DNA of 64,000 bases from Candidatus Pseudelusimicrobium marinum (GTDB lineage Bacteria > Elusimicrobiota > Elusimicrobia > Elusimicrobiales > Elusimicrobiaceae). The notes under the pieces were generated by a model. The model was not told the origin of the DNA, made no database searches, and was given only the letters and a program-made list of their open reading frames with translations. A program made the position numbers and the translations under genes. This document shows, piece by piece, positions 1-9,489 of this stretch; within the stretch, counting starts at the first letter, position 1; each line of letters opens with the position of its first letter. The stretch lies in NCBI GenBank assembly GCA_018656005.1, contig JABHZW010000021.1, positions 1 through 64,000 of the forward strand, in the 5' to 3' direction.

Positions 1-12
1 TCGCAATGACAA
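1..12. repeat. Truncated end of the GATTGCCACG...CTCGCAATGACA palindromic repeat
   Basis: The first bases read TCGCAATGACA, the right-hand end of an interspersed palindromic repeat whose full copies are seen at 11414, 11824, 38166 and 49807. The left part lies outside the window. Confidence 0.5.
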
Positions 13-55
13 ATAAGTTTTAAAAGTATTTTTTAAGACTAAATAATTCAAATTT

Positions 56-182
56 ATTTTTAAATATTTTATAGCAAATTTTTTCTTTCTTTACGACGAC
101 TAGTCCGTTCAGCGAATACTGCGAAGCAGTAGCGGGACTTTAGGAGTAAAAAAGGGAAAATTTGCCAAAAATATTTGAAAAC
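56..182. repeat. Long foldback element 1, after the megasynthase gene
   Basis: Imperfect inverted arms (about 56-90 and 145-182) flank a core with TACGACGACTAGT at 92-104 and ACTTTAGGAGTA at 137-148. The same two core motifs occur in element 2 (17711-17846), although the arms differ. The right arm touches the stop codon of the minus-strand megasynthase, so the transcript would end in a large hairpin and it may act as a terminator. I see no coding gene in 1-181. Confidence 0.6.
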
Positions 183-3100
183 TATTGGCCGATCATATGA
201 TAATCTTCAATTTCAAGCCACACATCACCACTTTCATCAAATGCATAAGCATCGTAAATGCTTTTGCCTTCAATGTTTTTACCACGATATATCGCCATTG
301 TAAATAATCTTTCTGGCAAGGCATCAGTCTTATGAACTATCACTTTTCCTATGCTATCTGGCAAGGTCATTCTGTTTTCTATATGCAAGTCTCTAAACCC
401 ACATGTTTGAAACATTGCCTCTATTAACATAGGATATGCTAATAACGGTTTATCCTCGTCCCAAAGCGGTGCTTCGGGCTGTTTAAATACACCTAAACTT
501 AACTTTTCGTCTACACTAAATATACCTTCAAGCACTTGAAAACTTGGACCGTGAAAATATATTTTATAAATATCTTTTGCAGTAAATTTGAACTCATCTT
601 TAAATGAAACTTTTGGTTTTTCAATCTCGCCCCATTTGCTAGATGCATCTTTTAAAACTCTTGCAGTAAAGTGTTTTCTGGTATTACCCATTTTTATACC
701 TTTACTATTAATAAAGTCAGATTCTATTTCCATTTCCACAGTTTTATCTTTAGCTTCTGCTTTAATTCTTACTTCTTGCGGTCTTTCTCTTAAAAGTTTT
801 ATTGGTAAATGGAAATGTACATCTTCTATACCCATTTGTCTTTTACCTTTAAGTTTAGATGCAAGCTCTACAAAAGTTTCTATACCCATAACACCCGGCA
901 CATATGGTGTACCGCCAATAGAATGGTCTTTTAAATAAGGATCTTCTTCTATGGAAAATGTTTTTTTGGAAGATACCATTTTATCTTTTTCAAAATCTAA
1001 AACATTTTCTAGCATATGTTCTGCATCAGATAAAGAAATCTTTTTTGGTTTATCCTCTTTTTTAACTTCTTTTTTTGCAGGCTCTGGCTTTTTTTCTTCT
1101 GGTTTAGATTCTTCAGGCTCTTCTGTTTCTTTTAATGGCTGAGGGTCTGGCTCATTACCGCCTTTATCATCTTTATCCTCTTCTTTATCGTCGTCCTCGC
1201 CTTCAATTTCTTCCTCGTAATCTATTCTTAGCTGTTTATCCCAATCTAGTTTACCTAAGGTTGATGCTAATACGATTTCTGGTACTTTACCATATACAAG
1301 TTCATCTAGTAAAAGTTGCATACCGTCTTCTGGTAGAACAAATTCTAAACCTTGAGATTTCAAAAATTCTAATACCCCAGGTCTTATACCCATACCAATA
1401 TTTGCAAGTGCTGACATATTAATAGAAAATGCTCTTATACCTTTTCTATGTAACATAATACCTAGTTTTGATATGTAGTCATTGGCAGCTGCATAGTCAC
1501 TTTGACCAAGGTTACCAAATTTACTTGCTATAGACGATATCATCACCCATGCACCACTATCTTTTATGATATTTAATGCATAGAAATCTTTTGCACTTGT
1601 TGCTTTGATATCAAATGTTCTGTAAAATTCTGCTATATCTTTTTCGTTTACAAGTTTGCTTTTTTCAAACCCTGCAAAGTGTGCCATTACATCTGCTTTA
1701 CCGTGTTTGGTTTTGATTTTTGTGAACACTTCTTTTACCATACTTTTGTTTAAAACATCGCAGAAATAATAATCCACTTCAGAACCGTAAGATTTAAGTT
1801 CGTTTAATGTTTTGTATAAACCAATCGCATCTGTTATTTTTGCAAACTCTCTTGTTAGCATTAATGGTGTGGCTTTTTTTGTGGTATCTGCTTTCATATC
1901 TGTCCACATTTGAGCCTTGAGTGCATCAAGTTCTGTTTGATTCATTTTCGCCCATAAAGATGTTTTTTCTGGCATATCAATAATATCTAATATTATTAAT
2001 TTAGCTTTATATTGTTTTGCTATTTTTGTTGCAAACATTGCACCTAAACTTCTGCCAGCACCGGTTAAGATTACTGTTTTATCTTTATTTAGGTCAAAAT
2101 GTTTTTTGTCTTTGCTTAGTCTTATTGGAAGCGATAATATTGTTCCTCTTTTATCGTCTTTAGTTGCTATCATAAGACGCATATCGCCGTTGATAACTTC
2201 TTCCATAAGAGTTTTTGCAAGCCGTTGAACAGGTGTATCTGGTTCAAAGTCTATAAGTTTAGTTACACAACCTGTAAGTTCGTGCATATCTTTTCTTAAA
2301 CATTGAACTGTACCTATCAAAGATGCAACTATAGGGTTAAAATCTTCCTCTGAATTTGAATATGCAAATGCACCGTCTATTTTTGTTGCTACTGCAATAA
2401 AGGTATCTGCATCGTCTCTATTTTTGAGATCTTTTTCAAACACTCTACATGCACTGAATAGTGGCATTGTATATTCTGTTAGTTCATCGTGTGCAGAAAC
2501 TTTTTTATCAAACTTTTTGATGTTTGCACCAAGTAAATATATGATACCTTGTGTACCTGGATTTTCTTTTACATAATCTTGCATTATGGAAGTTGTTTCT
2601 TCCAAACTTGACCAGTTTACTATGGTTGTGTTTTTACTTCTAGATTTTAGAGATGTAAACACATGGCAAGGTATTTTTCTATCTTTTAATTCCCTTTCGT
2701 GTGCTTTTATTGTTGCAAGGTTATCTCCGAAAATTAATACTTGTCTTTCGGTGGATAATTTTCTATCTGCTTTATCTTGCAAAGGAGCATCAACTAAAGT
2801 TGGTACATATCTTAATTTTTTAGATACATATGCTTCTAAATTTTCTTCTGACTCTTTTACTGGAGCTTCTTCAACCGTTTCTGGTTTTGCCTCTACAGGA
2901 GCAGGTGTTGGTGCTACCTCAGGTTGTGGTGCAGGTGCTTCCTGTGTAGGAGCGTGAGCCTCTTCTTTAGCTCCACCGATATTATCCATTACGAATTTTA
3001 CACAATGTCTAATTGTAGGATAATCTTTAAGTTGCAAGCCGTCTTCTCTGTTGATGCCATAACTATCTCGCATTGTTGCGAAAAGTTCTGCTTGTTTTAC

Positions 3101-6100
3101 GGTATCAATTCCGAGATCGGCTTCCATATCTAAATCTATTTCAAGCATATCTTCTGGATAGCCAGTTTTTTCTGCTATCATGCTGACAACTTTTTTGGTA
3201 ATTTCTGCTTCATCAGCACCGCCTGTTGGGGCTGGTGTTGAAGTTGCCGTCGGTTGTGTTATCGGCTTTTCTACTTGCGGTTCGGATTTCTGAACCGACG
3301 GAGTAGGTGCAGGAGTTGGAGCAGGTGTTGTTGCACCGCCAATATTATCCATCACAAATTTTACACAATGTCTAATTGTTGGATAATCTTTAAGTTGCAA
3401 ACCGTCTTCTCTGTTGATGCCGTAGCTATCTCGCATTGTTGCAAAAAGTTCTGCTTGTTTTACGGTATCAATTCCGAGATCGGCTTCCATATCTAAATCT
3501 ATTTCTAGCATATCTTCTGGATAGCCAGTTTTTTCTGCTATCATAGCCACAACTTTTTTGGTAACCTCTGCTTCATCAGCTCCGCCTGTTGGGGCTGGTG
3601 TTGAAGTTGCCGTCGGTTGTGTTATCGGCTTTTCTACTTGCGGTTCGGATTTCTGAACCGACGGAGTAGTGGGTTGAGGTTGAGGAACTGAGGCTTGGGT
3701 TCCACCAATATTATCCATTACGAATTTAACACAATGTCTAATTGTTGGATAATCTTTAAGTTGCAAACCGTCTTCTCTATTAATACCATAACTATCTCGC
3801 ATTGTTGCAAAAAGTTCTGCTTGTTTTACGGTATCAATACCGAGATCAGCTTCCATATCTAAATCTATTTCAAGCATATCTTCTGGATAACCAGTCTTTT
3901 CTGCTATCATTGTAATTACTTTTTTAGTAATTTCTTCTTCGCTCATTGAAGTTGTAGGCGACGAAGTCTGCACCGCAGGTGCAGGTTGAGGAGCAGGTGC
4001 CACAACTGGTTCTGGTTTTGCTTCAACTGGAGCAGGTGTCGGTGCAGGTGCAGATGCAACTGGTGCTGAACCTACGGTTGCTTTATCTACAAACGCTTGT
4101 GAACCTACCATTACTACACTTGGTTTTGTGCCTGCTTTGAAATCGTCCTTAACTCTTAAAGTATTTTTAACAACTTCAACCTCTGGATTTTGCTGACCAG
4201 AAATTTCTTTTAACCAGTTTTTATATAAATTTTCGTCAAAAGTTCTTGGTTCACCTTTTTTCCACATTCTTTCTGTCAAGGTCATAGCAAGTTGCGAACC
4301 GAAACCGGCTGCAAGTCGCAATGCATATTTGAAATCATAATTTCCACCCTGACTCAATGTTATTCCTGCAAGTTCTGGGTCTGGTTCTTTATAATTTGCT
4401 ATCGGTGGAATTTGTCCAGTATTTAGACAATGTACGGCGATAACATCTTCAAGTCCAGCACCCATAGTATGTCCTGTAAAACCTTTAACATTACTTACAA
4501 TTACATCCTTAACATTATCTTTAAAAGTTGTTTTTAATGCATGAACTTCTGCCGATGCACTTCCACCTCTTGCAGGTGTATAAGTTTCGTGTGAAATAAA
4601 TACCATTTCTTTCGCCATTGCAGATCTATTCAAACCATATTGCTTTTCTGTTCTGCTCATTAACCTATCCATCACTTGTGATACATGGTTAATGTCTAAT
4701 CTTGTTGGATGAAATGCACTATTTACAATTTCTGTATTCAAAAGTTTAGCAAGTGGTTTCATACCTCTTTCATTTGTACCACTTTCTTTTTCAACAACCA
4801 ATCCAACAGCACCCATACCAATTACCATACCGTTTCTTCGTTTATCAAAAGGTATTGCAGCTTTAGAAATCTCGCCTTCTCTTGTTGCTGCGCCAGAGGA
4901 TAAAAATCCAGCCATTAACCATTCTTGTAAAGTGTCGTTAGAAATATCATCAGCACCAATTATTATAACTCTTTTAGCTCTGCCTACTTTTAACCAGTCT
5001 TCTGCAACACTTATTGCTTGTGCTGTTGAACTACATGCACCACTCAAACTTGTTGCTGGTCCTTTTGCTCTTATCCATTGGCAAAAATGACTGTGTGCTA
5101 TAGGAATTACTTTAAGCAAAAAGTCCTGTGAAAAAACTCTTATATTTTTATTATCATATTTAGCAAAATTTTCTGCAAACCATATATTTACTTCTTTTTT
5201 ATGTTCCTCTGAAGGAATTTTATCTATTATATTGGTATAGAAATTATAAATTTCTTCTTTATTTTTTGTGCCTAACTGATAATGTAAAACTTCGCTTACT
5301 TCTTTTACGACACTATCTATACACGGAAATGCTGTTGTGAAAATTACACCTGTATCGTCAATCATCGACGGAGGCAAACCAAAACCATCAGGTAAATAAC
5401 TACCAGTAGATGTTGGCTTATAATATGCAACTAATGGAATACCTGCATTTTTCAATGCTAAAATACCTGCACCAATTGCTAGTTTAAAGGTATGGTCCAT
5501 AGATTTTTCCCATCTTTCTGGTAAACCAAATTCTTTTACTAAATCAAATGCACCACCTTGCCCTAAAAGTTTTATTGCTTGTTCTACACTTGTTAATTTT
5601 TCTATTCGATGATTTCCGACACTAGATTTAACAATATATTCAATATTTTTATCTATTTGTTTTTGTTGTTTTTCTTTTGATATTGGCTCTATCAAATTTT
5701 TACCTTGTAAAATTTCGTCTAAATTTCCATCTCTGAAAACTTTATCCCAACTGCCTGGTGTACCAGCAGCTATACCACTTATTACTACACTATCATTATT
5801 CATTGGTTGTTCCTCCACAGTAGTTTTTACAGGCTCGGTTTGTTCAATTTTCTTTTCACCTACTACCCAGTTTCTAAATGCAGGATTATGCATACTATTT
5901 TGTGAATTTATATCTGTTTTAGACCAATCCACCTCGATACCTGCAGCTGTTAAATTTGCAAATAAATCGTTAAGTTCTACTATACCACCTTTTTTCGGAT
6001 GATTAGAACTCAATACTCTTATATCTTTTTTATCACTTAAAGTACTTGCAGCTAATGCAGACATCACTCTTTTTGGTCCACATTCTACGAATAATCTTAC

Positions 6101-8734
6101 ACCTCTAGAATACATATCTTCAAGTTGTTTCATCCATTCAACACTACTGATTAATTGTCTTACCATTACATCTTTAACGGCTTCTGGTTCTGTTGGATAT
6201 AACTTTGCATCGATATTAGAAGTTATAGGTATTCTTGGAACGCCTATTTCTAAAGTATTCAAAAATTCTCTGTAAGCTGGGCTTGCCGGCTTTACAACTT
6301 CACTATGGAAGGCATGAGATACGGGGATAATCACACTTTGTATACCTTTTTTAGTGAAAATTTCTACTGCTTTTTCTACAGGTTCTTTTTCACCTGCTAT
6401 AACTGTTTGGATAGGACAGTTTTTGTTAGCAACTATTACATAGCCGTCTATTTTTTCAAGTTCTGGGGCAACTTTTTCCCAATGTGTGCCGATACTTGCC
6501 ATTTTTCCGGGATCGTCTACTTTAATATTTGTCATCGCTTTTGCACGAGTAGTTACGGCTTTTAAACCATTAGGGAAATCTAACACGCCGGCTGCCACAC
6601 ATGCTGCATATTCGCCAAGCGAATGACCGATAACTAAATCTGGTGCGATACCAAAACTGGAAAGTAATCTCATCATTGCGACATCGGCTGTTAGCACTGC
6701 AGGTTGTGTCATTTGAGTTTGTTTTATTGCATTTTCTCTTTCTTCCAACTTCTCTTTACTTTCGCCCGGTAAAGACCATATTACTTCTGTTAAAGTTGTG
6801 TCTATAGCTTCCTTTAAAATTCTGTCGGCTTCGTCAAAAGTATCTTGTACTATTTTATATTTACTTGCCAAGTCTTTCATCATATCCACATATTGTGAAC
6901 CTTGACCCGGGAATATAAAACCTACTTTTGGTTTTATAGAATTTGGATTAAATGGATATATACCTTTTAATTTGAAATGTAAAATTTGTTCGTTCCAAAT
7001 ATCTTTGGTGTTTGCTGTTTTTACAAAAAATGCAATTTTTTCTTTTAATTTTTTGGTATTTTCTGCAACTATCGCAACTGCAAATGCTTTTTTTGGTTGT
7101 GTATGATTGTGATATGATAATTTTGGTAAAAATTTATCGTCTTCTGGTATGTTTGTTGCAAAAGTTTCCATTTCTTTATTAAGTTCTTCTTTTGTATCAG
7201 CAGAAAATACCAAAAAATCACTCTGTAGTTTTTCGCCTTCTACTTTTAGATTCATATCTTGTGTATTTTGTGTAGATTCTTCCTTTTTAATACTATGATT
7301 TGCTACTTTTACTATTGGTTTCATATTTGGATTATACTCTTCTAATGCAGCATGGAAGTTTGTACCACCAAACCCAAAAGAGGATATGTTCCCCCTTCGC
7401 AATTTGTCGCCAGTTTCCCACGATTGTGCTTTTGTTATAACTTTAAATGGTGTTGTAGACCAATCAATATTTGGGTTTGGTGTTTCAAAATTTATCGACG
7501 GTGGTAAAGTTTTTTCTTTAATAGCACATGCTACTTTTATCATCGCTGCAACACCCGCCGCTGCTTTTGCATGTCCTATTTGAGATTTTACCGAACCTAA
7601 CCATATACTACCTGGTTGTGCTTCTTTCCCAAAGGTTTCGTTTAAGGTATCTACTTCAACTTTATCGCCCACTTTTGTTGCTGTACCATGTGCTTCCATC
7701 AACTGAACATCTGCTGGGCTATAATCTAATTGTTCAAAACATTTTTCTACCGCAAATTTTTGACCTTTAGGATTAGGTGCTGTTATTCCCTTCCCTTTTC
7801 CGTCACTACTTGCACCAATTGCACGAATTGTACAATATATATTGTCGCCATCTCTTTGTGCATCTGATAATCTTTTCAAAATCATCATACCCGCACCTTC
7901 AGCCATTACAAATCCATTTGCTCTGGCATCAAAAGCGTAAGAACCGTCTGCAGATAATGCGCCTATTTTAGAAAATTTTATGAATGCGGCAGCGCTCATC
8001 ATTTGGTCTACTCCGCCACAAATTACCATATCGTAATTACCCATTCTTAAACCATTTATCGCTTGATCTGCTGCCGCTATAGATGTTGCACATGCAGCAT
8101 CAACGGTGAAATTTGTGCCGTTTACATTTAATACATTTGCCACTCTACCTGCTATAACATTAGCAAGTTCGCCCGGCATTGTATCCTCTGTAATTGGTGG
8201 AAAAAATTCGTCCACTTTTACTTCGGTTTCATTTATAATTGCATCTTGGGTAGCTTGGTCTAATTTAGAAAAGCTTGGAGTTTTCTTTATCATATCATAA
8301 TAAAGTTCCCTATTAATTCTAGTATTAGAATATTCTTGTTTTATACCGCCCATCGCATTACCTATGATTACGGCAGTTCTTGTTCTATCAAACTCTTTTT
8401 TGTCGTAGCCAGAATCTTCAAGTGCCATCATAGAAGTTTCTATTGCTAAACATTGGACTGTATCCATTTGTTTTGCGATTTGTGGTGGGATTCTGTATTT
8501 TAATGAATTAAATTGAAAGCCTTGTATAAAGCCACCTATTTTAGAATAAGTTTTATCTTTTGCTTTATGATCTGGATCGTAGAAAAGTGCAGGATCCCAG
8601 TGTGTTTTGGGAACTTCTGTTATCGAACTTTTACCTGCTGTTATATTTTGCCAAAATTCTTGTTTGCTTAATGCACCCGGCATTATTGCCCCTATACCTA
8701 TTATTGCGATTGGTTCTAAATTCTTACTTGTCAT
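182..8734 (-). CDS. PUFA-synthase-like multidomain ketoacyl synthase (KS-AT-KS-ACPx3-KR-DH)
   Basis: This 2850-residue type I synthase resembles PfaA/omega-3 fatty acid synthases. The order is KS1 (about 1-440, Cys215 in DAACATS, EAHGTAT, GHAKAAAG); AT (about 600-930, Ser705 in GHSLGE); a divergent second KS (about 970-1480, Cys1234 in GACSST, SHETYTP, GHTMGAG); three carrier domains (about 1605-1680, 1725-1800, 1845-1920) in Pro/Ala-rich linkers; KR (structural half from about 1990, TGAGRSLG near 2220, Tyr2414); an acidic Lys/Glu/Asp linker; and a hot-dog DH with His2604 in HxxxGxxxxP. Each carrier has LGIDTVKQ, with Thr at the usual phosphopantetheine Ser. I see no enoyl reductase, thioesterase or phosphopantetheinyl transferase. 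The ATG at 8734 was chosen because AAAGGAGT lies about ten bases upstream and conserved KS sequence begins there; a 30-residue extension to a TTG at 8824 has no support. It probably makes an unusual long-chain or polyketide-like lipid. Confidence 0.9.
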   Translation of the reverse strand: MTSKNLEPIAIIGIGAIMPGALSKQEFWQNITAGKSSITEVPKTHWDPALFYDPDHKAKDKTYSKIGGFIQGFQFNSLKYRIPPQIAKQMDTVQCLAIETSMMALEDSGYDKKEFDRTRTAVIIGNAMGGIKQEYSNTRINRELYYDMIKKTPSFSKLDQATQDAIINETEVKVDEFFPPITEDTMPGELANVIAGRVANVLNVNGTNFTVDAACATSIAAADQAINGLRMGNYDMVICGGVDQMMSAAAFIKFSKIGALSADGSYAFDARANGFVMAEGAGMMILKRLSDAQRDGDNIYCTIRAIGASSDGKGKGITAPNPKGQKFAVEKCFEQLDYSPADVQLMEAHGTATKVGDKVEVDTLNETFGKEAQPGSIWLGSVKSQIGHAKAAAGVAAMIKVACAIKEKTLPPSINFETPNPNIDWSTTPFKVITKAQSWETGDKLRRGNISSFGFGGTNFHAALEEYNPNMKPIVKVANHSIKKEESTQNTQDMNLKVEGEKLQSDFLVFSADTKEELNKEMETFATNIPEDDKFLPKLSYHNHTQPKKAFAVAIVAENTKKLKEKIAFFVKTANTKDIWNEQILHFKLKGIYPFNPNSIKPKVGFIFPGQGSQYVDMMKDLASKYKIVQDTFDEADRILKEAIDTTLTEVIWSLPGESKEKLEERENAIKQTQMTQPAVLTADVAMMRLLSSFGIAPDLVIGHSLGEYAACVAAGVLDFPNGLKAVTTRAKAMTNIKVDDPGKMASIGTHWEKVAPELEKIDGYVIVANKNCPIQTVIAGEKEPVEKAVEIFTKKGIQSVIIPVSHAFHSEVVKPASPAYREFLNTLEIGVPRIPITSNIDAKLYPTEPEAVKDVMVRQLISSVEWMKQLEDMYSRGVRLFVECGPKRVMSALAASTLSDKKDIRVLSSNHPKKGGIVELNDLFANLTAAGIEVDWSKTDINSQNSMHNPAFRNWVVGEKKIEQTEPVKTTVEEQPMNNDSVVISGIAAGTPGSWDKVFRDGNLDEILQGKNLIEPISKEKQQKQIDKNIEYIVKSSVGNHRIEKLTSVEQAIKLLGQGGAFDLVKEFGLPERWEKSMDHTFKLAIGAGILALKNAGIPLVAYYKPTSTGSYLPDGFGLPPSMIDDTGVIFTTAFPCIDSVVKEVSEVLHYQLGTKNKEEIYNFYTNIIDKIPSEEHKKEVNIWFAENFAKYDNKNIRVFSQDFLLKVIPIAHSHFCQWIRAKGPATSLSGACSSTAQAISVAEDWLKVGRAKRVIIIGADDISNDTLQEWLMAGFLSSGAATREGEISKAAIPFDKRRNGMVIGMGAVGLVVEKESGTNERGMKPLAKLLNTEIVNSAFHPTRLDINHVSQVMDRLMSRTEKQYGLNRSAMAKEMVFISHETYTPARGGSASAEVHALKTTFKDNVKDVIVSNVKGFTGHTMGAGLEDVIAVHCLNTGQIPPIANYKEPDPELAGITLSQGGNYDFKYALRLAAGFGSQLAMTLTERMWKKGEPRTFDENLYKNWLKEISGQQNPEVEVVKNTLRVKDDFKAGTKPSVVMVGSQAFVDKATVGSAPVASAPAPTPAPVEAKPEPVVAPAPQPAPAVQTSSPTTSMSEEEITKKVITMIAEKTGYPEDMLEIDLDMEADLGIDTVKQAELFATMRDSYGINREDGLQLKDYPTIRHCVKFVMDNIGGTQASVPQPQPTTPSVQKSEPQVEKPITQPTATSTPAPTGGADEAEVTKKVVAMIAEKTGYPEDMLEIDLDMEADLGIDTVKQAELFATMRDSYGINREDGLQLKDYPTIRHCVKFVMDNIGGATTPAPTPAPTPSVQKSEPQVEKPITQPTATSTPAPTGGADEAEITKKVVSMIAEKTGYPEDMLEIDLDMEADLGIDTVKQAELFATMRDSYGINREDGLQLKDYPTIRHCVKFVMDNIGGAKEEAHAPTQEAPAPQPEVAPTPAPVEAKPETVEEAPVKESEENLEAYVSKKLRYVPTLVDAPLQDKADRKLSTERQVLIFGDNLATIKAHERELKDRKIPCHVFTSLKSRSKNTTIVNWSSLEETTSIMQDYVKENPGTQGIIYLLGANIKKFDKKVSAHDELTEYTMPLFSACRVFEKDLKNRDDADTFIAVATKIDGAFAYSNSEEDFNPIVASLIGTVQCLRKDMHELTGCVTKLIDFEPDTPVQRLAKTLMEEVINGDMRLMIATKDDKRGTILSLPIRLSKDKKHFDLNKDKTVILTGAGRSLGAMFATKIAKQYKAKLIILDIIDMPEKTSLWAKMNQTELDALKAQMWTDMKADTTKKATPLMLTREFAKITDAIGLYKTLNELKSYGSEVDYYFCDVLNKSMVKEVFTKIKTKHGKADVMAHFAGFEKSKLVNEKDIAEFYRTFDIKATSAKDFYALNIIKDSGAWVMISSIASKFGNLGQSDYAAANDYISKLGIMLHRKGIRAFSINMSALANIGMGIRPGVLEFLKSQGLEFVLPEDGMQLLLDELVYGKVPEIVLASTLGKLDWDKQLRIDYEEEIEGEDDDKEEDKDDKGGNEPDPQPLKETEEPEESKPEEKKPEPAKKEVKKEDKPKKISLSDAEHMLENVLDFEKDKMVSSKKTFSIEEDPYLKDHSIGGTPYVPGVMGIETFVELASKLKGKRQMGIEDVHFHLPIKLLRERPQEVRIKAEAKDKTVEMEIESDFINSKGIKMGNTRKHFTARVLKDASSKWGEIEKPKVSFKDEFKFTAKDIYKIYFHGPSFQVLEGIFSVDEKLSLGVFKQPEAPLWDEDKPLLAYPMLIEAMFQTCGFRDLHIENRMTLPDSIGKVIVHKTDALPERLFTMAIYRGKNIEGKSIYDAYAFDESGDVWLEIEDYHMIGQ
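2980..3925. repeat. Three tandem DNA repeats encoding the carrier domains (363- and 366-bp period)
   Basis: The motif ACACAATGTCTAATTG recurs at 3000, 3363 and 3729, giving periods of 363 and 366 bp. The linkers are also nearly identical: a stretch at 3241 recurs at 3604. High nucleotide identity points to recent duplication or gene conversion and makes the copy number recombination-prone. Confidence 0.85.
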
Positions 8735-8853
8735 AAAATCTATACTCCTTTTAAACAATAAAATTTCTAAGACCCCGAAAAGGCTCCATATATATATGAT
8801 ATTAAATATGGAATAGTTAGACAATAGTCGTATAATTTGTTATTATTTTAAAC

Positions 8854-9309
8854 ATGGATACAAACATTACATATATAGCTATTGTTGGTTTTTTCGGATG
8901 CTTTATATTGCTATTTTATTTTATAGCAAGATATAGAGAATTCTTTGAAACCACCTCAGATAACTTTAATTTCCAAATGAAGCATTCAGAACCTACTCAA
9001 CCTGATAATAGAGCAGAACTTGCAGAAATTAAGGATATTAAAGATAAGTTTAAAACGCTTACCCATATGCTTGAAGAAAACAGAAGAGAGCAGGAAAAAA
9101 GTAATAAACAATTTCTTAAAAATATTGCAGATATAGAAAAACGGGTTTCTTCTTTTGAAGAGGAATATATAAATAAACTTCAACCTGCAATTGCAAGTTT
9201 GGTTTCGGAACTTGAAACTTTGACAACCGCACAGGAAGATATACAAAAAAGCATGAAAGAAGTTAAAGGTTCAAATAGTAAAACTGCAGAACAAATAAAT
9301 AAACATTAA
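8854..9309 (+). CDS. Small membrane-anchored coiled-coil protein
   Basis: The 151-residue protein has one N-terminal transmembrane segment (about residues 7-25) followed by a charged, heptad-like coiled coil to the C-terminus, with many Glu, Lys and Gln. The shape resembles single-pass scaffold proteins, but no family is recognised. It is divergent from the megasynthase with 119 bp between starts. No clear ribosome-binding site precedes the ATG, so the start is the only obvious one rather than a proven one. Confidence 0.6.
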   Translation: MDTNITYIAIVGFFGCFILLFYFIARYREFFETTSDNFNFQMKHSEPTQPDNRAELAEIKDIKDKFKTLTHMLEENRREQEKSNKQFLKNIADIEKRVSSFEEEYINKLQPAIASLVSELETLTTAQEDIQKSMKEVKGSNSKTAEQINKH

Positions 9310-9364
9310 AAATTGTCACTCTTGCACACTAGTGCAGAAATCTAGAAAATTAACATAAAAAATA

Positions 9365-9427
9365 TAGTACTAAAGTACCGTACAAAACTAGTACTAAAGT
9401 ACCGTACAAAACTAGTACTAAAGTACC
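9365..9427. repeat. 24-bp tandem repeat upstream of the first LRR gene
   Basis: The unit TAGTACTAAAGTACCGTACA plus four bases starts at 9365, 9389 and 9413 (third copy partial). Each unit contains GTAC-TAAA-GTAC, a short dyad. A single related copy lies at 10221, before the second LRR gene. It may be a repeated regulator site in the promoter region; the rest of 9310-9489 holds no gene. Confidence 0.75.
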
Positions 9428-9489
9428 TTGTGCGAAAACGGGGTATTGGCTAAAATATAGTTGTAATATAAAAACAAGGAGAAATTAAA

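Noticed and set aside
2924-3496. Two similar small ORFs on the + strand opposite the carrier-domain repeats
   Set aside because: They are antisense shadows created by the tandem repeats, with no ribosome-binding site and unlikely composition.
8734-8824. N-terminal extension of the megasynthase starting at a TTG
   Set aside because: Hydrophobic extension with no ribosome-binding site, whereas AAAGGAGT precedes the ATG at 8734 where the KS begins.
9365-9427. Possible CRISPR array
   Set aside because: The three 24-bp units are directly abutting with no spacers, and no cas gene is in the window.
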